Source: a virus
Direction: 5' to 3' (one strand)
DNA length: 24,164 bases
IMG/VR virus record: IMGVR_UViG_3300027770_000250
Location: 1 to 24,164 of that record
Below the pieces are notes generated by a model, which was given only the letters and a program-made list of their open reading frames with translations, did not search any database and was not told the DNA's origin. Both the position numbers and the translations under genes were made by a program. Within the stretch, counting starts at the first letter, position 1. Every line of letters begins with the position of its first letter. Shown piece by piece: positions 1 through 8,131 of this stretch.

Positions 1-1
1 A

Positions 2-127
2 CTTGGAATAGCTACAGTAGAAAAAAGAAAAGTAAGAGGAACTAGATATGACATGATACCAAAAAACATAAGAGTTAGAGGCAGGGCTTCAGCAATAATG
101 GCAAAAAGAAACAAATGGAGATTATAA
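2..127 (+). CDS. C-terminal end of an unidentified basic protein (partial)
   Basis: An open frame enters from the left edge and ends at TAA 125-127, giving 41 residues. It is very rich in Arg and Lys, with segments such as VEKRKVRGTRYDMIPKN and RVRGRASAIMAKRNKWRL. The next gene starts one base after the stop, and the GGAG just before this stop serves as that gene's ribosome binding site, which supports real, coupled translation. The basic tail would suit a nucleic-acid-binding protein, but I do not recognise the family. It lies on the opposite strand from the structural operon and converges on it. Confidence 0.5.
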   Translation, partial: LGIATVEKRKVRGTRYDMIPKNIRVRGRASAIMAKRNKWRL

Positions 128-128
128 A

Positions 129-434
129 ATGTACCTAAATCCATACTATCGCCATATTCAAGAGATGAAACGATTCTATGTCAAATCCATTACGGAAGAA
201 GACATGGCCGTTGTAAAAAACTGCCTGATTAGAAAAATCAGGGGTGGCAACATGAAAGCTGTAGAACTATTTGTTAAGTTTACCGAATGGCAAAAAGACC
301 TTGATGTTGCTTCGGATGCTAGACATGAAATTCAAACCATCATGGGTTCACCTACGGATGGGCTGATGAAATCGCTTCGCCCAGGGTCAATGAATATTTC
401 TACTGGACAGCTTGAAGAAAAGAAACAAGCTTGA
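129..434 (+). CDS. Small helical hypothetical protein
   Basis: This encodes 101 residues from an ATG with GGAG about eight bases upstream, one base after the preceding stop, so the two plus-strand genes form an operon. The middle of the protein, with SITEEDMAVVKNCLIRKI followed by GGNMKAVELFVKFTEW, reads as two amphipathic helices. It recalls short planctomycete and phage proteins with a 'vteeD..aiv..li.kA..GD..A..ll' pattern, sometimes found near small terminase-like genes. That resemblance is from memory and weak. No catalytic motif is visible. The gene ends about 95 bases from the 3' end of the convergent minus-strand operon. Confidence 0.65.
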   Translation: MYLNPYYRHIQEMKRFYVKSITEEDMAVVKNCLIRKIRGGNMKAVELFVKFTEWQKDLDVASDARHEIQTIMGSPTDGLMKSLRPGSMNISTGQLEEKKQA

Positions 435-446
435 TATATTGACATA

Positions 447-538
447 GTCCGAATGATTCTAGGGCTTGTTTTAGCAATTTCCTGAGACTAATCCCGCCCG
501 AAGTAGAATTGCGACAGGGCGGGAAGTTTCATTCGGAC
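447..538. terminator. Nested inverted repeats between convergent genes (possible bidirectional terminator)
   Basis: An 8-bp GC-rich perfect stem (TCCCGCCC 492-499 with GGGCGGGA 517-524, 17-base loop) lies inside a 10-bp perfect outer pair (GTCCGAATGA 447-456 with TCATTCGGAC 529-538). The right outer arm covers the last codons and stop of the 1291-residue gene. Two operons converge here, so a two-way terminator is expected. There is no clear T-run on either side, so simple intrinsic termination is not certain. Confidence 0.5.
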
Positions 539-3500
539 ACTTTAAAATCTTTGCATTGCATACAATTTTTCCAATCCGTTTTTCCATGAACATCACATAA
601 CCGAATCCACTTTTTAGGACAGTTGCAATTTTTCCTGTCTATTACTTTTCCAATGTGTTCGCATTGTTCGGGGTTAATCATTTGCATTGGTGTTCTTGAA
701 TTTATCAAATTTGATGTTTGAATATATTCAACATTTTCAAGGATCTGGTTGAACTCTACTGGTAGTGCTTCTTCAATAAATTCATCAACCACTTCTTCTA
801 CAATCATGTCGCACATAAAACCATATTTTCTTGAAGCAGAAAAATCTGGAACAGTAATATTATCCGGTGTAATCAAATCAGATATCGTATAAGTTTTAGA
901 ACTTTGAGATAAAAACCTTGTTCCAACATATTTTATTATTAGAGGTGATAATGAAATAACTTCAAGTCGATCATAACTAGAATAATAAATTCCCTGCCAA
1001 TAAAAAGATGGCACAGGAAAGTTGCTGCTTCCATATATATCTATTAACCCGCTGGTGTTTACGGTAAATTCCCCAACTTCACTAGCAGAAGCACCAATCT
1101 TGTCTACATTAAAGTTGGAGAAATCTAATCCATTTGGATCAAATTCTTCTTCATACTGAGGTGCATTTGTTCTTGCTGAATCTTCCCATCCATAAAGAAA
1201 AGTGACAGTAAGCGATTTTCCACTATAAGGGTACGCAAGACCAACATTAGGTATGTAAACCCCATCATTTGCATCTTGCAAAGTTGTTGCAATCCTGATT
1301 AATGATTGGCCAGCAGTCTGCTTTTCATCTTTAATTTCTTCCATGTATATAGAATAATAAACAGTTGCACTTGACCCAAATTTAACTTCGTTTCCTGTTG
1401 CCCAAACATCAGCATCACCATTGATTAGTAAACAACTTTTAAATCTGTCAGGAACACCAAAATCAGGGTAAACCCTTCCAGGGGAAAAGGTTAAACTTTT
1501 TGAAACAGGAGGATCTATTTCATCAAACTGCTTGAGTATTTCGTAAGCTCCAGTTTTAACCCTTAAAAATATTGGTTCATCTTCATTAATACTTGGTGGA
1601 GCGAAAGCTATATTAGCTAATGCATCTGACATATACGAGTAACTATTGTAGTTGAAATATCCATCTGGTGTTTCGGGTGTTGCATCAATAAATGACTGCT
1701 GATAGTCATATATCAAAGTGTTTACTTGAGGTATCTTTTCGTAGTTTTCAAAAGTAACTTTTACCTGAGAAACCCTTTTCATCCTGTCTACTATATTTTG
1801 ATTTTTGCATATTGCTACACTTTGAAATCCAACTTCAATATCAGATTCAAAACCACCTTTAAGAGTTGCATCATAACTAGCTGGAATCCTTTGACCATTA
1901 GCCAAAAAATTCCTGTTGTCTTCAATTTCAACAACAAAATTTATATTGTATATACCGGCAACTGTAGCAGTTGGAATTGTTATATATCCAGAACCAGGAT
2001 TTGTTATTGTTACTCCGGTAAGAACTTGTCCAGTCATTATCGGAATAGCTGTAGCTTGAATAGGATTAGGCCCAGTTGGAGCAGATATGCTAACAACTGT
2101 TGGAGTGTAATAATAATTTTGATTTGTATAAATAGGAGTTATTTTTGTAACACCACCATTTAAAATATAAGGCGAGTTTTCGTTATAATATGTTTCCGTT
2201 AATAATGTTTTTCCAATCCAAAGGACATTCTCAATCAGCATGGTTGTCCAACCGCTAGAATCAGTTCTTGATGTTGTTCTTGTTCTTTCTGTTTTTTGTG
2301 CTACATACTGATACAAAGCTCCAACATAGCTTTTGTTCATAAATCCTTGGCAAGCATCTTCATAATATACAAATGGTAATATAGAACTATGTCCGCTAAA
2401 ATAACCATTGGTATAGCTATTAATTACATCTTGACTTTCATATTCAAAAAATTGAAGCGGTATAGCATCTGGTATAAATTCGCCTTTATAAAGCAATGGA
2501 GATGAATAATTATTAGCATTAGAATAAAGATTCCACCAATACATATAGTATCGACTAACACTATCTGAAATTCCAACATCGTAATATGCACAAGTGGAGG
2601 GCACCCCAACACCACTATAAAGAAATCGAGGTGATCTTGTTACTCTGTAACTTGATTCAAGTCCAACTGAATAAAAAGGAGATTCTTTTACAATAGATAA
2701 TGTTGACAAAAAAGAACCATTATCGCCAATTTGAAACCTGTCAAGAACATACCCTTTTTTATAAACATTTGATAGCGAATTAATTGTTTGAAATTCAACA
2801 GTTTTTGCTAGTGGTTCTGAAGGATAACTTGGTATCCAGGGATCACTTGTTGTTGCTCTACTATATGTTATTTGACAATCAGACCAAGAAGTTCTATCTG
2901 GAACAAGAAATTTGTCTGTCATGTAAAAACTTTTTTGTTCCATTGTGTAGTTAGGATGAATGAAAGAAAAACTATAATCATCAAAATCTGCAAAAAAGAC
3001 TGGTTCCATAACCTTTACAATTCCATTAGCACACCCTGCATCAGATTTAAACCCTTTTTGACTGTAGTCATGTGAATCTATGTAATCAAAATACTCTTGA
3101 GCAGAACCTATATCTGCTACTGCAAGAGGAATTGATTTTGGAACTAAATAGCTTTGGGCATCTAAATTAGGAAGAAAAATAATTTGATTTACATTGTCAA
3201 GCAACTGTTGTTCAGTACATGATGGAACAAAAGCATCATTAGGATTTGGCTCTAACCATGTTGTCCTAGATTCATTCAGACCTGTTTCTTCGTTATACAC
3301 ATAAGAACTTCCTCCATTTCCACCAGTCTGAAAGTCTGACAATGGAAGAAAATGCTCCCCATCTCCATAATTAAAAAAACCACCATTGTAAGTGTTATAC
3401 TGGAAAATATTTGACTGGGCAACAAAACTTGAAGTTGGGCCTGATTCTAAAACATTTATTAAATTATAACTTAATTCACTAGCAAAATCCAAATTTACCA

Positions 3501-4404
3501 CCCTTGGAAACATAAAATAATTGTAATAATTATAATAGTTGTAGTTTAAATAAAAGCCGTGTTCTAATGCGTAAGTTAATGTGGCTTTCATCAAATAACT
3601 ATTAGTTGCATAAAAGGAATAGTAATAAACAGGATCTCTTCCCCATTTATAAAAATCAGATTGATTAGGACAAGAATTTGCAGAAACCGTATCAGGAGGA
3701 TTAGAAAAATAACTGCATATACTTGGATTAAAATACGAAAGAGTTATTTCTGTATTGCTATAACTATATCCAGATGATGGATATGAATACGCAAAACTTC
3801 CAAACTCAATTGGATCGTAAGCAACGCTATCACTATATTGAGAGTAAATATTTGAGCCTATATTTACAAAATACATTGATGCAGTATTGTCAGATAATTC
3901 TGGATTAGGTGCTACTAATGAGTTCCCATACGGAGTACCAAAATAATAATAATAATAACTTACATAAGAAAAAGAAGAACCGTACTGAATATTATTTTTA
4001 ACAGGGTTTAGAGATGAACCATAAGTAGAAATTATAGGTGTTGTTTGAACTCCATCGCATCTAAGGAAGGGATAATAGGCCAGTCCTGTTGCAAACTTGT
4101 TATCGCTAATAAGGGATTCGTCTTGCAAAGAAGAAACGGACACAGGGTATTTATAAGGTGTTAGAGAATACTCAAAAGACCCAACAGGTATCATGTAATC
4201 AGAAAACTCTATTATTGTTGACCCAATAGAATTCTCGTTCACTAAAGGATCTGCTGCTTTAAAATTAGTTAATGTTAAGCTTGCATCTTCAGTTTTTTCA
4301 ATGCAATTTCCACAAGTGCAACATGAAACCATTCCCTGAGAATCAAAGATTGTGTTTCTATGAATTACATTTTCTTGAATATTGTTTGTTGGTTTATATG
4401 CCAT
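529..4404 (-). CDS. Giant Tyr-rich putative adhesin/tail protein with Cys clusters at both ends
   Basis: This encodes 1291 residues. I chose ATG 4404 because AAGGGAAAC lies just upstream, directly after the previous gene's stop; a longer frame to 4431 would overlap that gene. Near the N-terminus is a Cys cluster (C28, C29, C31, C34). Residues about 120-310 are very rich in Tyr, Asn and Ser, including five consecutive TAT codons. Around residue 800 is an ITNPGSGY-type motif often seen in phage beta-rich structural proteins. The C-terminus holds Cys at 1248, 1260, 1262, 1270, 1281 and 1284 plus H1250 and H1273, resembling a 'C.HlG...C.C...C..HG...C..C' motif I associate with planctomycete proteins. 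It follows a fibre gene in what looks like one transcript. A role as virion adhesin is inferred from composition and context only. No enzyme motif was seen. Confidence 0.75.
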   Translation of the reverse strand: MAYKPTNNIQENVIHRNTIFDSQGMVSCCTCGNCIEKTEDASLTLTNFKAADPLVNENSIGSTIIEFSDYMIPVGSFEYSLTPYKYPVSVSSLQDESLISDNKFATGLAYYPFLRCDGVQTTPIISTYGSSLNPVKNNIQYGSSFSYVSYYYYYFGTPYGNSLVAPNPELSDNTASMYFVNIGSNIYSQYSDSVAYDPIEFGSFAYSYPSSGYSYSNTEITLSYFNPSICSYFSNPPDTVSANSCPNQSDFYKWGRDPVYYYSFYATNSYLMKATLTYALEHGFYLNYNYYNYYNYFMFPRVVNLDFASELSYNLINVLESGPTSSFVAQSNIFQYNTYNGGFFNYGDGEHFLPLSDFQTGGNGGSSYVYNEETGLNESRTTWLEPNPNDAFVPSCTEQQLLDNVNQIIFLPNLDAQSYLVPKSIPLAVADIGSAQEYFDYIDSHDYSQKGFKSDAGCANGIVKVMEPVFFADFDDYSFSFIHPNYTMEQKSFYMTDKFLVPDRTSWSDCQITYSRATTSDPWIPSYPSEPLAKTVEFQTINSLSNVYKKGYVLDRFQIGDNGSFLSTLSIVKESPFYSVGLESSYRVTRSPRFLYSGVGVPSTCAYYDVGISDSVSRYYMYWWNLYSNANNYSSPLLYKGEFIPDAIPLQFFEYESQDVINSYTNGYFSGHSSILPFVYYEDACQGFMNKSYVGALYQYVAQKTERTRTTSRTDSSGWTTMLIENVLWIGKTLLTETYYNENSPYILNGGVTKITPIYTNQNYYYTPTVVSISAPTGPNPIQATAIPIMTGQVLTGVTITNPGSGYITIPTATVAGIYNINFVVEIEDNRNFLANGQRIPASYDATLKGGFESDIEVGFQSVAICKNQNIVDRMKRVSQVKVTFENYEKIPQVNTLIYDYQQSFIDATPETPDGYFNYNSYSYMSDALANIAFAPPSINEDEPIFLRVKTGAYEILKQFDEIDPPVSKSLTFSPGRVYPDFGVPDRFKSCLLINGDADVWATGNEVKFGSSATVYYSIYMEEIKDEKQTAGQSLIRIATTLQDANDGVYIPNVGLAYPYSGKSLTVTFLYGWEDSARTNAPQYEEEFDPNGLDFSNFNVDKIGASASEVGEFTVNTSGLIDIYGSSNFPVPSFYWQGIYYSSYDRLEVISLSPLIIKYVGTRFLSQSSKTYTISDLITPDNITVPDFSASRKYGFMCDMIVEEVVDEFIEEALPVEFNQILENVEYIQTSNLINSRTPMQMINPEQCEHIGKVIDRKNCNCPKKWIRLCDVHGKTDWKNCMQCKDFKVSE
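3943..3957 (-). repeat. (TAT)5 trinucleotide tract coding five tyrosines
   Basis: Five consecutive TAT codons lie inside the Tyr-rich protein (plus strand ATA repeated). Slippage here would change the number of tyrosines by whole residues without breaking the frame. Confidence 0.8.
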
Positions 4405-4412
4405 TGTTTCCC

Positions 4413-5594
4413 TTATGGTAAATCGTACCAACCTTTAACACCTGATCCATTAGTTCCGTAATATTTATTTGCACCTGGAGTCAGAGCATCATTAACAAGT
4501 TTAAATTCTGTAGTCGAATTCAATGCGTTCTGTTTTGGAATAACTGAGGAATCACTTGGTGTTGTAAACGCAACGGTTGTGAATGTTAAACCACTTCCTG
4601 TTGCTGTAACTATTTTGCCAGTAGAACCAGAATAAGAATTAGGGCAATCTTTAAGATTAATAAATGACAATGAAGGAACAATAACCGAAGCGGGATTTGT
4701 CGAGGTAAATGTTAAAGCTGTTGCACCAGAATTTACAGCAACAAAGTAATTTGCAACACCAGAATATGAATCAGGAGTATCATTTAAGCTTAAAAAACTT
4801 TTCCGTGTATCTTCTGCAATTTGAACTGTTTCAGAAGGGTAAAAAGTTGCATAGGTATTTGACAAAACACCATTCACGCAAGTTGTATCCGTAACAACTG
4901 TAATACCTGTTGGGCCAGAAACTAAAGAATTTAACAGCGTTACCCTTGGCCTTGGGTCTGTATTGACTGGATCATTAGGAAATGGGTTGTATGATGTTCC
5001 AGCATAGTATCCTACATATTTTCTTCCAGCAACTAATTCACCACCGTTAATATCCTTGGCCCAAAATGTACCCATATTTGCGGAAGATTGAGAAAGGGTG
5101 TCAAAACCCAATGCGGGGTAATATCCGTTAATGATGCCTGTTTCATCGATTTCAACAAAGCATTTTGAAGATGGATCAAGGCTTCTTAGAAATTCGTAAA
5201 CATCTCTTCCATCAGTCGAATCCACTCCACGAAGTCGGGCCATGTAAACTAAACCTTGGCCTGACACACCAATATTGCCAGTAAAGTTTCCCTGATTACT
5301 TGGTTCGTCAATATCGTATGGCATGGCATACATTTTAGGACAATGTTCTCTGGACTCAAAATTCGCTTTTAAACCACCAATATCTTCAACAAAATCAACT
5401 CCATCCCAAATAACTTCATAGAAATCGTAGAACCGATAGTACCCTGTGACTTCAACTTCATCGCCAAAGGGAATCTTATTGTTTACCCGAACATAAAGAA
5501 ATGGGCTATTGCCTTCATTAGAAATCGTGATTGAACCTGTGGATGCATCATATCCAGCGTTCATCCCGCTACCTTGAACTGGTTGTATTCTCAT
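4413..5594 (-). CDS. Tail fibre / receptor-binding protein with SYSG repeats
   Basis: This encodes 393 residues from an ATG preceded by AAGGGAAGC. Residues 267-299 and 311-341 are two copies of a repeat known from many phage fibres ('FLxLxDTPxSYxGxxGxxVxVNxxxxxLxF'); here they read FLSLNDTPDSYSG and FINLKDCPNSYSG. The C-terminus, KYYGTNGSGVKGWYDLP, is a typical fibre ending. The first 220 residues are of unknown type. A terminator and a promoter-like sequence lie just upstream, so it probably starts a separate transcript with the 1291-residue gene, whose ATG is eight bases after this stop. It is separated from the main fibre cluster by the lysis-type cassette, suggesting a second receptor-binding unit. 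Confidence 0.8.
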   Translation of the reverse strand: MRIQPVQGSGMNAGYDASTGSITISNEGNSPFLYVRVNNKIPFGDEVEVTGYYRFYDFYEVIWDGVDFVEDIGGLKANFESREHCPKMYAMPYDIDEPSNQGNFTGNIGVSGQGLVYMARLRGVDSTDGRDVYEFLRSLDPSSKCFVEIDETGIINGYYPALGFDTLSQSSANMGTFWAKDINGGELVAGRKYVGYYAGTSYNPFPNDPVNTDPRPRVTLLNSLVSGPTGITVVTDTTCVNGVLSNTYATFYPSETVQIAEDTRKSFLSLNDTPDSYSGVANYFVAVNSGATALTFTSTNPASVIVPSLSFINLKDCPNSYSGSTGKIVTATGSGLTFTTVAFTTPSDSSVIPKQNALNSTTEFKLVNDALTPGANKYYGTNGSGVKGWYDLP

Positions 5595-5606
5595 TTTGCT
5601 TCCCTT

Positions 5607-5641
5607 AAAAAAAAACAGGACACAGTTTTAATTGTGTCCTG
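5607..5641 (-). terminator. Strong intrinsic terminator
   Basis: On the minus strand a perfect 9-bp stem (CAGGACACA 5641-5633 with TGTGTCCTG 5624-5616, 8-base loop) is followed at once by nine T residues (5615-5607). It ends the transcript of the lysis-type cassette. The ribosome binding site and ATG of the next gene follow within 13 bases, so that gene needs read-through or its own promoter. Confidence 0.88.
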
Positions 5642-5643
5642 CA

Positions 5644-5672
5644 ATTATCATACACATTTGCTTTTTAATCAA
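5644..5672 (-). promoter_or_regulatory. Candidate sigma70-type promoter overlapping the terminator
   Basis: On the minus strand TTGATT (5672-5667, overlapping the preceding stop codon) is followed by a 17-base spacer and GATAAT (5649-5644). The predicted start, near 5637, falls inside the first arm of the terminator stem. A transcript from here would lack most of that arm and could escape termination. This is a pattern match only, against the general bacterial consensus. Confidence 0.35.
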
Positions 5673-5947
5673 GGGTTTTTGATCAATAAAGCCATGCATT
5701 GAATCACTTGTGGATACTGCATGAAGTTACTAGATTCAGCGGATAACACCGATTTGGCTAGACTAAGTTCTGGAACAGGGATTCCCCTGATACCAGTCAT
5801 CACATAATCTGCAAAAGCATTTACTGCTTCATCTCTAGTAGCTTCTCCCTTGATAAATCTTGCGAAAATATCAAGTGAGGGATGCGATGGAGGCATCCCA
5901 AGCTGACCACCCATCATATTAGGAGGCATAGACATTTGCGGATTCAT
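5669..5947 (-). CDS. Small hypothetical protein with a Met/Pro-rich N-terminus
   Basis: This encodes 92 residues from an ATG with GAAAGGAAG upstream. Residues 1-24 are rich in Met, Pro and Gly and are probably disordered. The rest looks helical, with LDIFARFIKGEATRDEAVN and a later FMQYPQVIQCMALLIKN. There is no signal peptide or membrane segment. It is the last gene before the strong terminator and lies 12 bases after the small secreted Cys protein. I do not recognise the family. By position it belongs to the lysis/accessory cassette or is a small virion component. Confidence 0.65.
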   Translation of the reverse strand: MNPQMSMPPNMMGGQLGMPPSHPSLDIFARFIKGEATRDEAVNAFADYVMTGIRGIPVPELSLAKSVLSAESSNFMQYPQVIQCMALLIKNP

Positions 5948-5959
5948 AAAACTTCCTTT

Positions 5960-6172
5960 CTATCGACCACAGCAACTAGAACCTCGAAGACTAAAACGAA
6001 GTTTGCCACCACGGAAAACCCTCGTATCCGTCTTTACGGATTCAATCTTGATTGTTTTTTCAACTTTCTTATCGACCTTTACTGCTACTGGAGCAGAACA
6101 TTGCCCGTTAGCACAACCCCTGCGAACAGGGAGATCGATCACCATAGCCACCGTCAACACTAAACTAAACAT
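5960..6172 (-). CDS. Small secreted Cys-containing protein of planctomycete type
   Basis: This encodes 70 residues from an ATG with a strong AAGGAGGAAG ribosome binding site. A short hydrophobic start (MFSLVLTVAMVIDLP) looks like a signal peptide. It is followed by CANGQCSAPV, a basic middle stretch and a C-terminal GSSCCGR. Tiny proteins with a leader, a C..GQC.AP motif and a basic Gly/Cys end are, from memory, common in Gemmata-like planctomycetes. I know of no function. It sits between the cysteine peptidase and a small hypothetical protein, in the same orientation. Confidence 0.6.
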   Translation of the reverse strand: MFSLVLTVAMVIDLPVRRGCANGQCSAPVAVKVDKKVEKTIKIESVKTDTRVFRGGKLRFSLRGSSCCGR

Positions 6173-6209
6173 AACGCTTCCTCCTTAAAGAAAAAAGTAC
6201 CCAAGCACA

Positions 6210-7229
6210 TTATATTGACCAATCAACAGTTCGTGCAGGGTATCCATCAAAATTTGAGAAAGAAAACACTTCCTCAAGACAGATTCTATCCATGTCCTTG
6301 GCTTTAAGCCAGTAGGAACCTTTAGGTTCACCGAAATTGCCTGGCGGGGTTCCATGAGCATTACCCCATGAATTTTGAATCAAAAAGATTAAACCAAAAT
6401 CTGGATGGGTGGTAAACCCTAAACATGACTGCTGATGGCCCCAGCTTTGATTCCTTGAGGCTAATTGAACAGCAGGGGTTCCAGATGGTTTAATCTTAAT
6501 ATCGCTAAATCCCCACCAAGACGAGGCTATAGTGACAGGGTATCCATGCGATAAAGCTTGTTTAACTTCATCACTATTTTTAAGTTTTGAAGTGCTTTGA
6601 ACCTTGAACTTATGGGCTGAACTAGAAAGGTCAACAGGTGGCTTATCGCCATTTGACCAAGAGGTTTCTGCTGATGCTCCAAAAGTCCATGACCCATCTT
6701 GCTCTTTGATGGGTTGCGGGCAATTTTCATCAATAGGGGGGCAACCATCTTCATGGAGAGATTCAGCCATTGAACTACCAAAAGACCCTTCTCCTGTTCC
6801 ATGCAATCCACCACGCTTACGAGATTGACCATAGTTATAAAGAATGAATGGAATCCTCCATTCCTCAAAATCTTGTCTTTGGCTAATGATTTCAACTGCT
6901 TGCAGGGTTGCCATTACTGCCAATGCACCATGACCTACGCATGAACCAGTTTTCTGATCCCAAGGAAAGAATTCGTATTTAGCAGCTTGATTCACCACCT
7001 TGTACAAAAGTGATTCTTTCAGATCCAATGGAGGGCCAGCGATTTGAAAAGGAACTAACTTTGCGTTGAACTTGTCTTGAAGTTCTTGAGGTTGCGATTC
7101 AATTGGTAGCCACCCAAATTTGCTAGATGGCATTTCGGGTTCTACTACTGGTGGTTCTACTGGTGGTGTGGGTGGAACTATTGGGTTATTTTTTCTTTCG
7201 CCAAACTTAGGTTGGTTTTCCATGCTCAT
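6210..7229 (-). CDS. Papain-like (C1 family) cysteine peptidase
   Basis: This encodes 339 residues from an ATG overlapping the previous stop as ATGA. The catalytic set of the C1 fold is complete and in order: Q92 in DQKTGSCVGHG with the nucleophile C97, H265 in SWGHQQSC, and N286 in QNSWG. A Pro-rich linker at residues 16-33 precedes the domain. There is no obvious signal peptide or cleavable propeptide, and the insert between C97 and H265 (including WRIPFILYNYG and GSFGSSM) is typical of bacterial members. The context is two membrane proteins, secreted proteins and no recognisable muramidase or amidase. It could therefore cut peptide cross-links or the proteinaceous envelope at lysis, or act as a virion-borne peptidase. 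The activity is well supported; the target is inference. Confidence 0.85.
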   Translation of the reverse strand: MSMENQPKFGERKNNPIVPPTPPVEPPVVEPEMPSSKFGWLPIESQPQELQDKFNAKLVPFQIAGPPLDLKESLLYKVVNQAAKYEFFPWDQKTGSCVGHGALAVMATLQAVEIISQRQDFEEWRIPFILYNYGQSRKRGGLHGTGEGSFGSSMAESLHEDGCPPIDENCPQPIKEQDGSWTFGASAETSWSNGDKPPVDLSSSAHKFKVQSTSKLKNSDEVKQALSHGYPVTIASSWWGFSDIKIKPSGTPAVQLASRNQSWGHQQSCLGFTTHPDFGLIFLIQNSWGNAHGTPPGNFGEPKGSYWLKAKDMDRICLEEVFSFSNFDGYPARTVDWSI

Positions 7230-7864
7230 TGCTTTAATTCCTTTGCAATTAAATTGAATTCGTTAGTAAGAAGATCCCTGAGTTTTTGATCAAGCTTTAA
7301 CGAGGCATCCTTGGGAAGTCTTTCGTTAAGCCTTTTTCCAATTACATCTCTAAGCTTGGCAAGTTCGTTTTCCATGAATTGTTTATTGATAGTTGCCTTT
7401 GCTGCCTTGAAAATATCTGTAAGAAATTCGTAGTCGTTTTTCTGACACTCTTTTGCAAGTTCTTCGTAAAACATAGACAACCACTTTACTTGATCCTTAT
7501 CTTCTTTTGCTGCTGCTGCTTTGATGTCGCTATCAGGATTTACTGGTGGTGCGGGCGGGATGGGAGCGGGTTCATCGCCAATCACAACAGATGTAAACGC
7601 TGGATCGGATGGGCCAAATCCGTCACCTACATAAGCAAACAATCGATATACACCTGTGATCTGCGAGGTGACTACCAGAGTCTTGGAGTCCTTCAGCAGA
7701 TCCACAGGGAAAATATTCAAACCTTTATCGATTGAAACCCATTTTACAAACTTAGATTCAGTCTTTGCTGGAACGCTTATAAAAGCTCCTGGTTGGCCAG
7801 AAACCTTTAACGGAAGTTCTATGGTGGGAATTTGAAGAAACACTAAAAAAAGAATGTTAATCAT
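7226..7864 (-). CDS. Exported or anchored protein: beta domain, Pro-rich linker, helical tail
   Basis: This encodes 212 residues. The ATG overlaps the HNH stop codon as ATGA, and GGAAG lies upstream. The first 12 residues (MINILFLVFLQI) form a hydrophobic leader or anchor. Residues about 22-97 look like a small beta-sandwich, with GVYRLFAYVGDGFGPSDP and VVIGDEP. A Pro-rich linker at 98-110 follows, then a helical, Lys-rich C-terminal half. The pattern 'KWVxxDxGLxxFPxxxLKDSKxxVVxS...GxYRLxAYxGDxxGPSDP' resembles proteins I recall from planctomycete genomes. It overlaps the peptidase gene by four bases, so the two are translationally coupled. A spanin-like or envelope role at lysis is possible but unproven. 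Confidence 0.7.
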   Translation of the reverse strand: MINILFLVFLQIPTIELPLKVSGQPGAFISVPAKTESKFVKWVSIDKGLNIFPVDLLKDSKTLVVTSQITGVYRLFAYVGDGFGPSDPAFTSVVIGDEPAPIPPAPPVNPDSDIKAAAAKEDKDQVKWLSMFYEELAKECQKNDYEFLTDIFKAAKATINKQFMENELAKLRDVIGKRLNERLPKDASLKLDQKLRDLLTNEFNLIAKELKQ

Positions 7865-8112
7865 GGTCGCTTCCTTATTTTTTCAGCCATTATCCTACAG
7901 TCAGATAAACAAGTTGGGTTATATGAACACCAGTTTTTGAGATGACCCAAAAGCAGATGACAAATTTTGCACAAAGTTGCCATGTTTTCCTGATCATATT
8001 CCCCCTCTGGATACAGCGAATATGGGATCAGATGGTGTACTTGGAGCTTTTTGGGATCGTCTTCAAGGCAAGCTATACATCTAGGATTCTTCTTGATGTA
8101 CTCGTTTCGCAC
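7861..8112 (-). CDS. HNH endonuclease, small
   Basis: This encodes 83 residues from a GTG. The zinc and active-site pattern is clear: C12-x2-C15 (PRCIAC), H26-H27 (LQVHHLIPYS), N43 (QENMATLC), and C48-x2-C51-H52 (CKICH), with H57 a possible final HNH histidine. In phages such proteins often assist DNA packaging or act as homing nucleases. Here the gene lies in the lysis-type cassette, far from any terminase in this window. The frame is open upstream of the GTG and would add R-G-S-V-W-G-K, matching the usual 'W.kvR' lead-in of HNH proteins, but no ATG, GTG or TTG lies in that stretch before an upstream stop. The true start is therefore uncertain. Confidence 0.85.
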   Translation of the reverse strand: MRNEYIKKNPRCIACLEDDPKKLQVHHLIPYSLYPEGEYDQENMATLCKICHLLLGHLKNWCSYNPTCLSDCRIMAEKIRKRP

Positions 8113-8131
8113 TTTTCCCCAAACCGATCCC

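Noticed and set aside
439-444. TTGACA as a -35 box for a plus-strand promoter
   Set aside because: No -10-like hexamer is found 16-18 bases downstream, and the next genes lie on the other strand.
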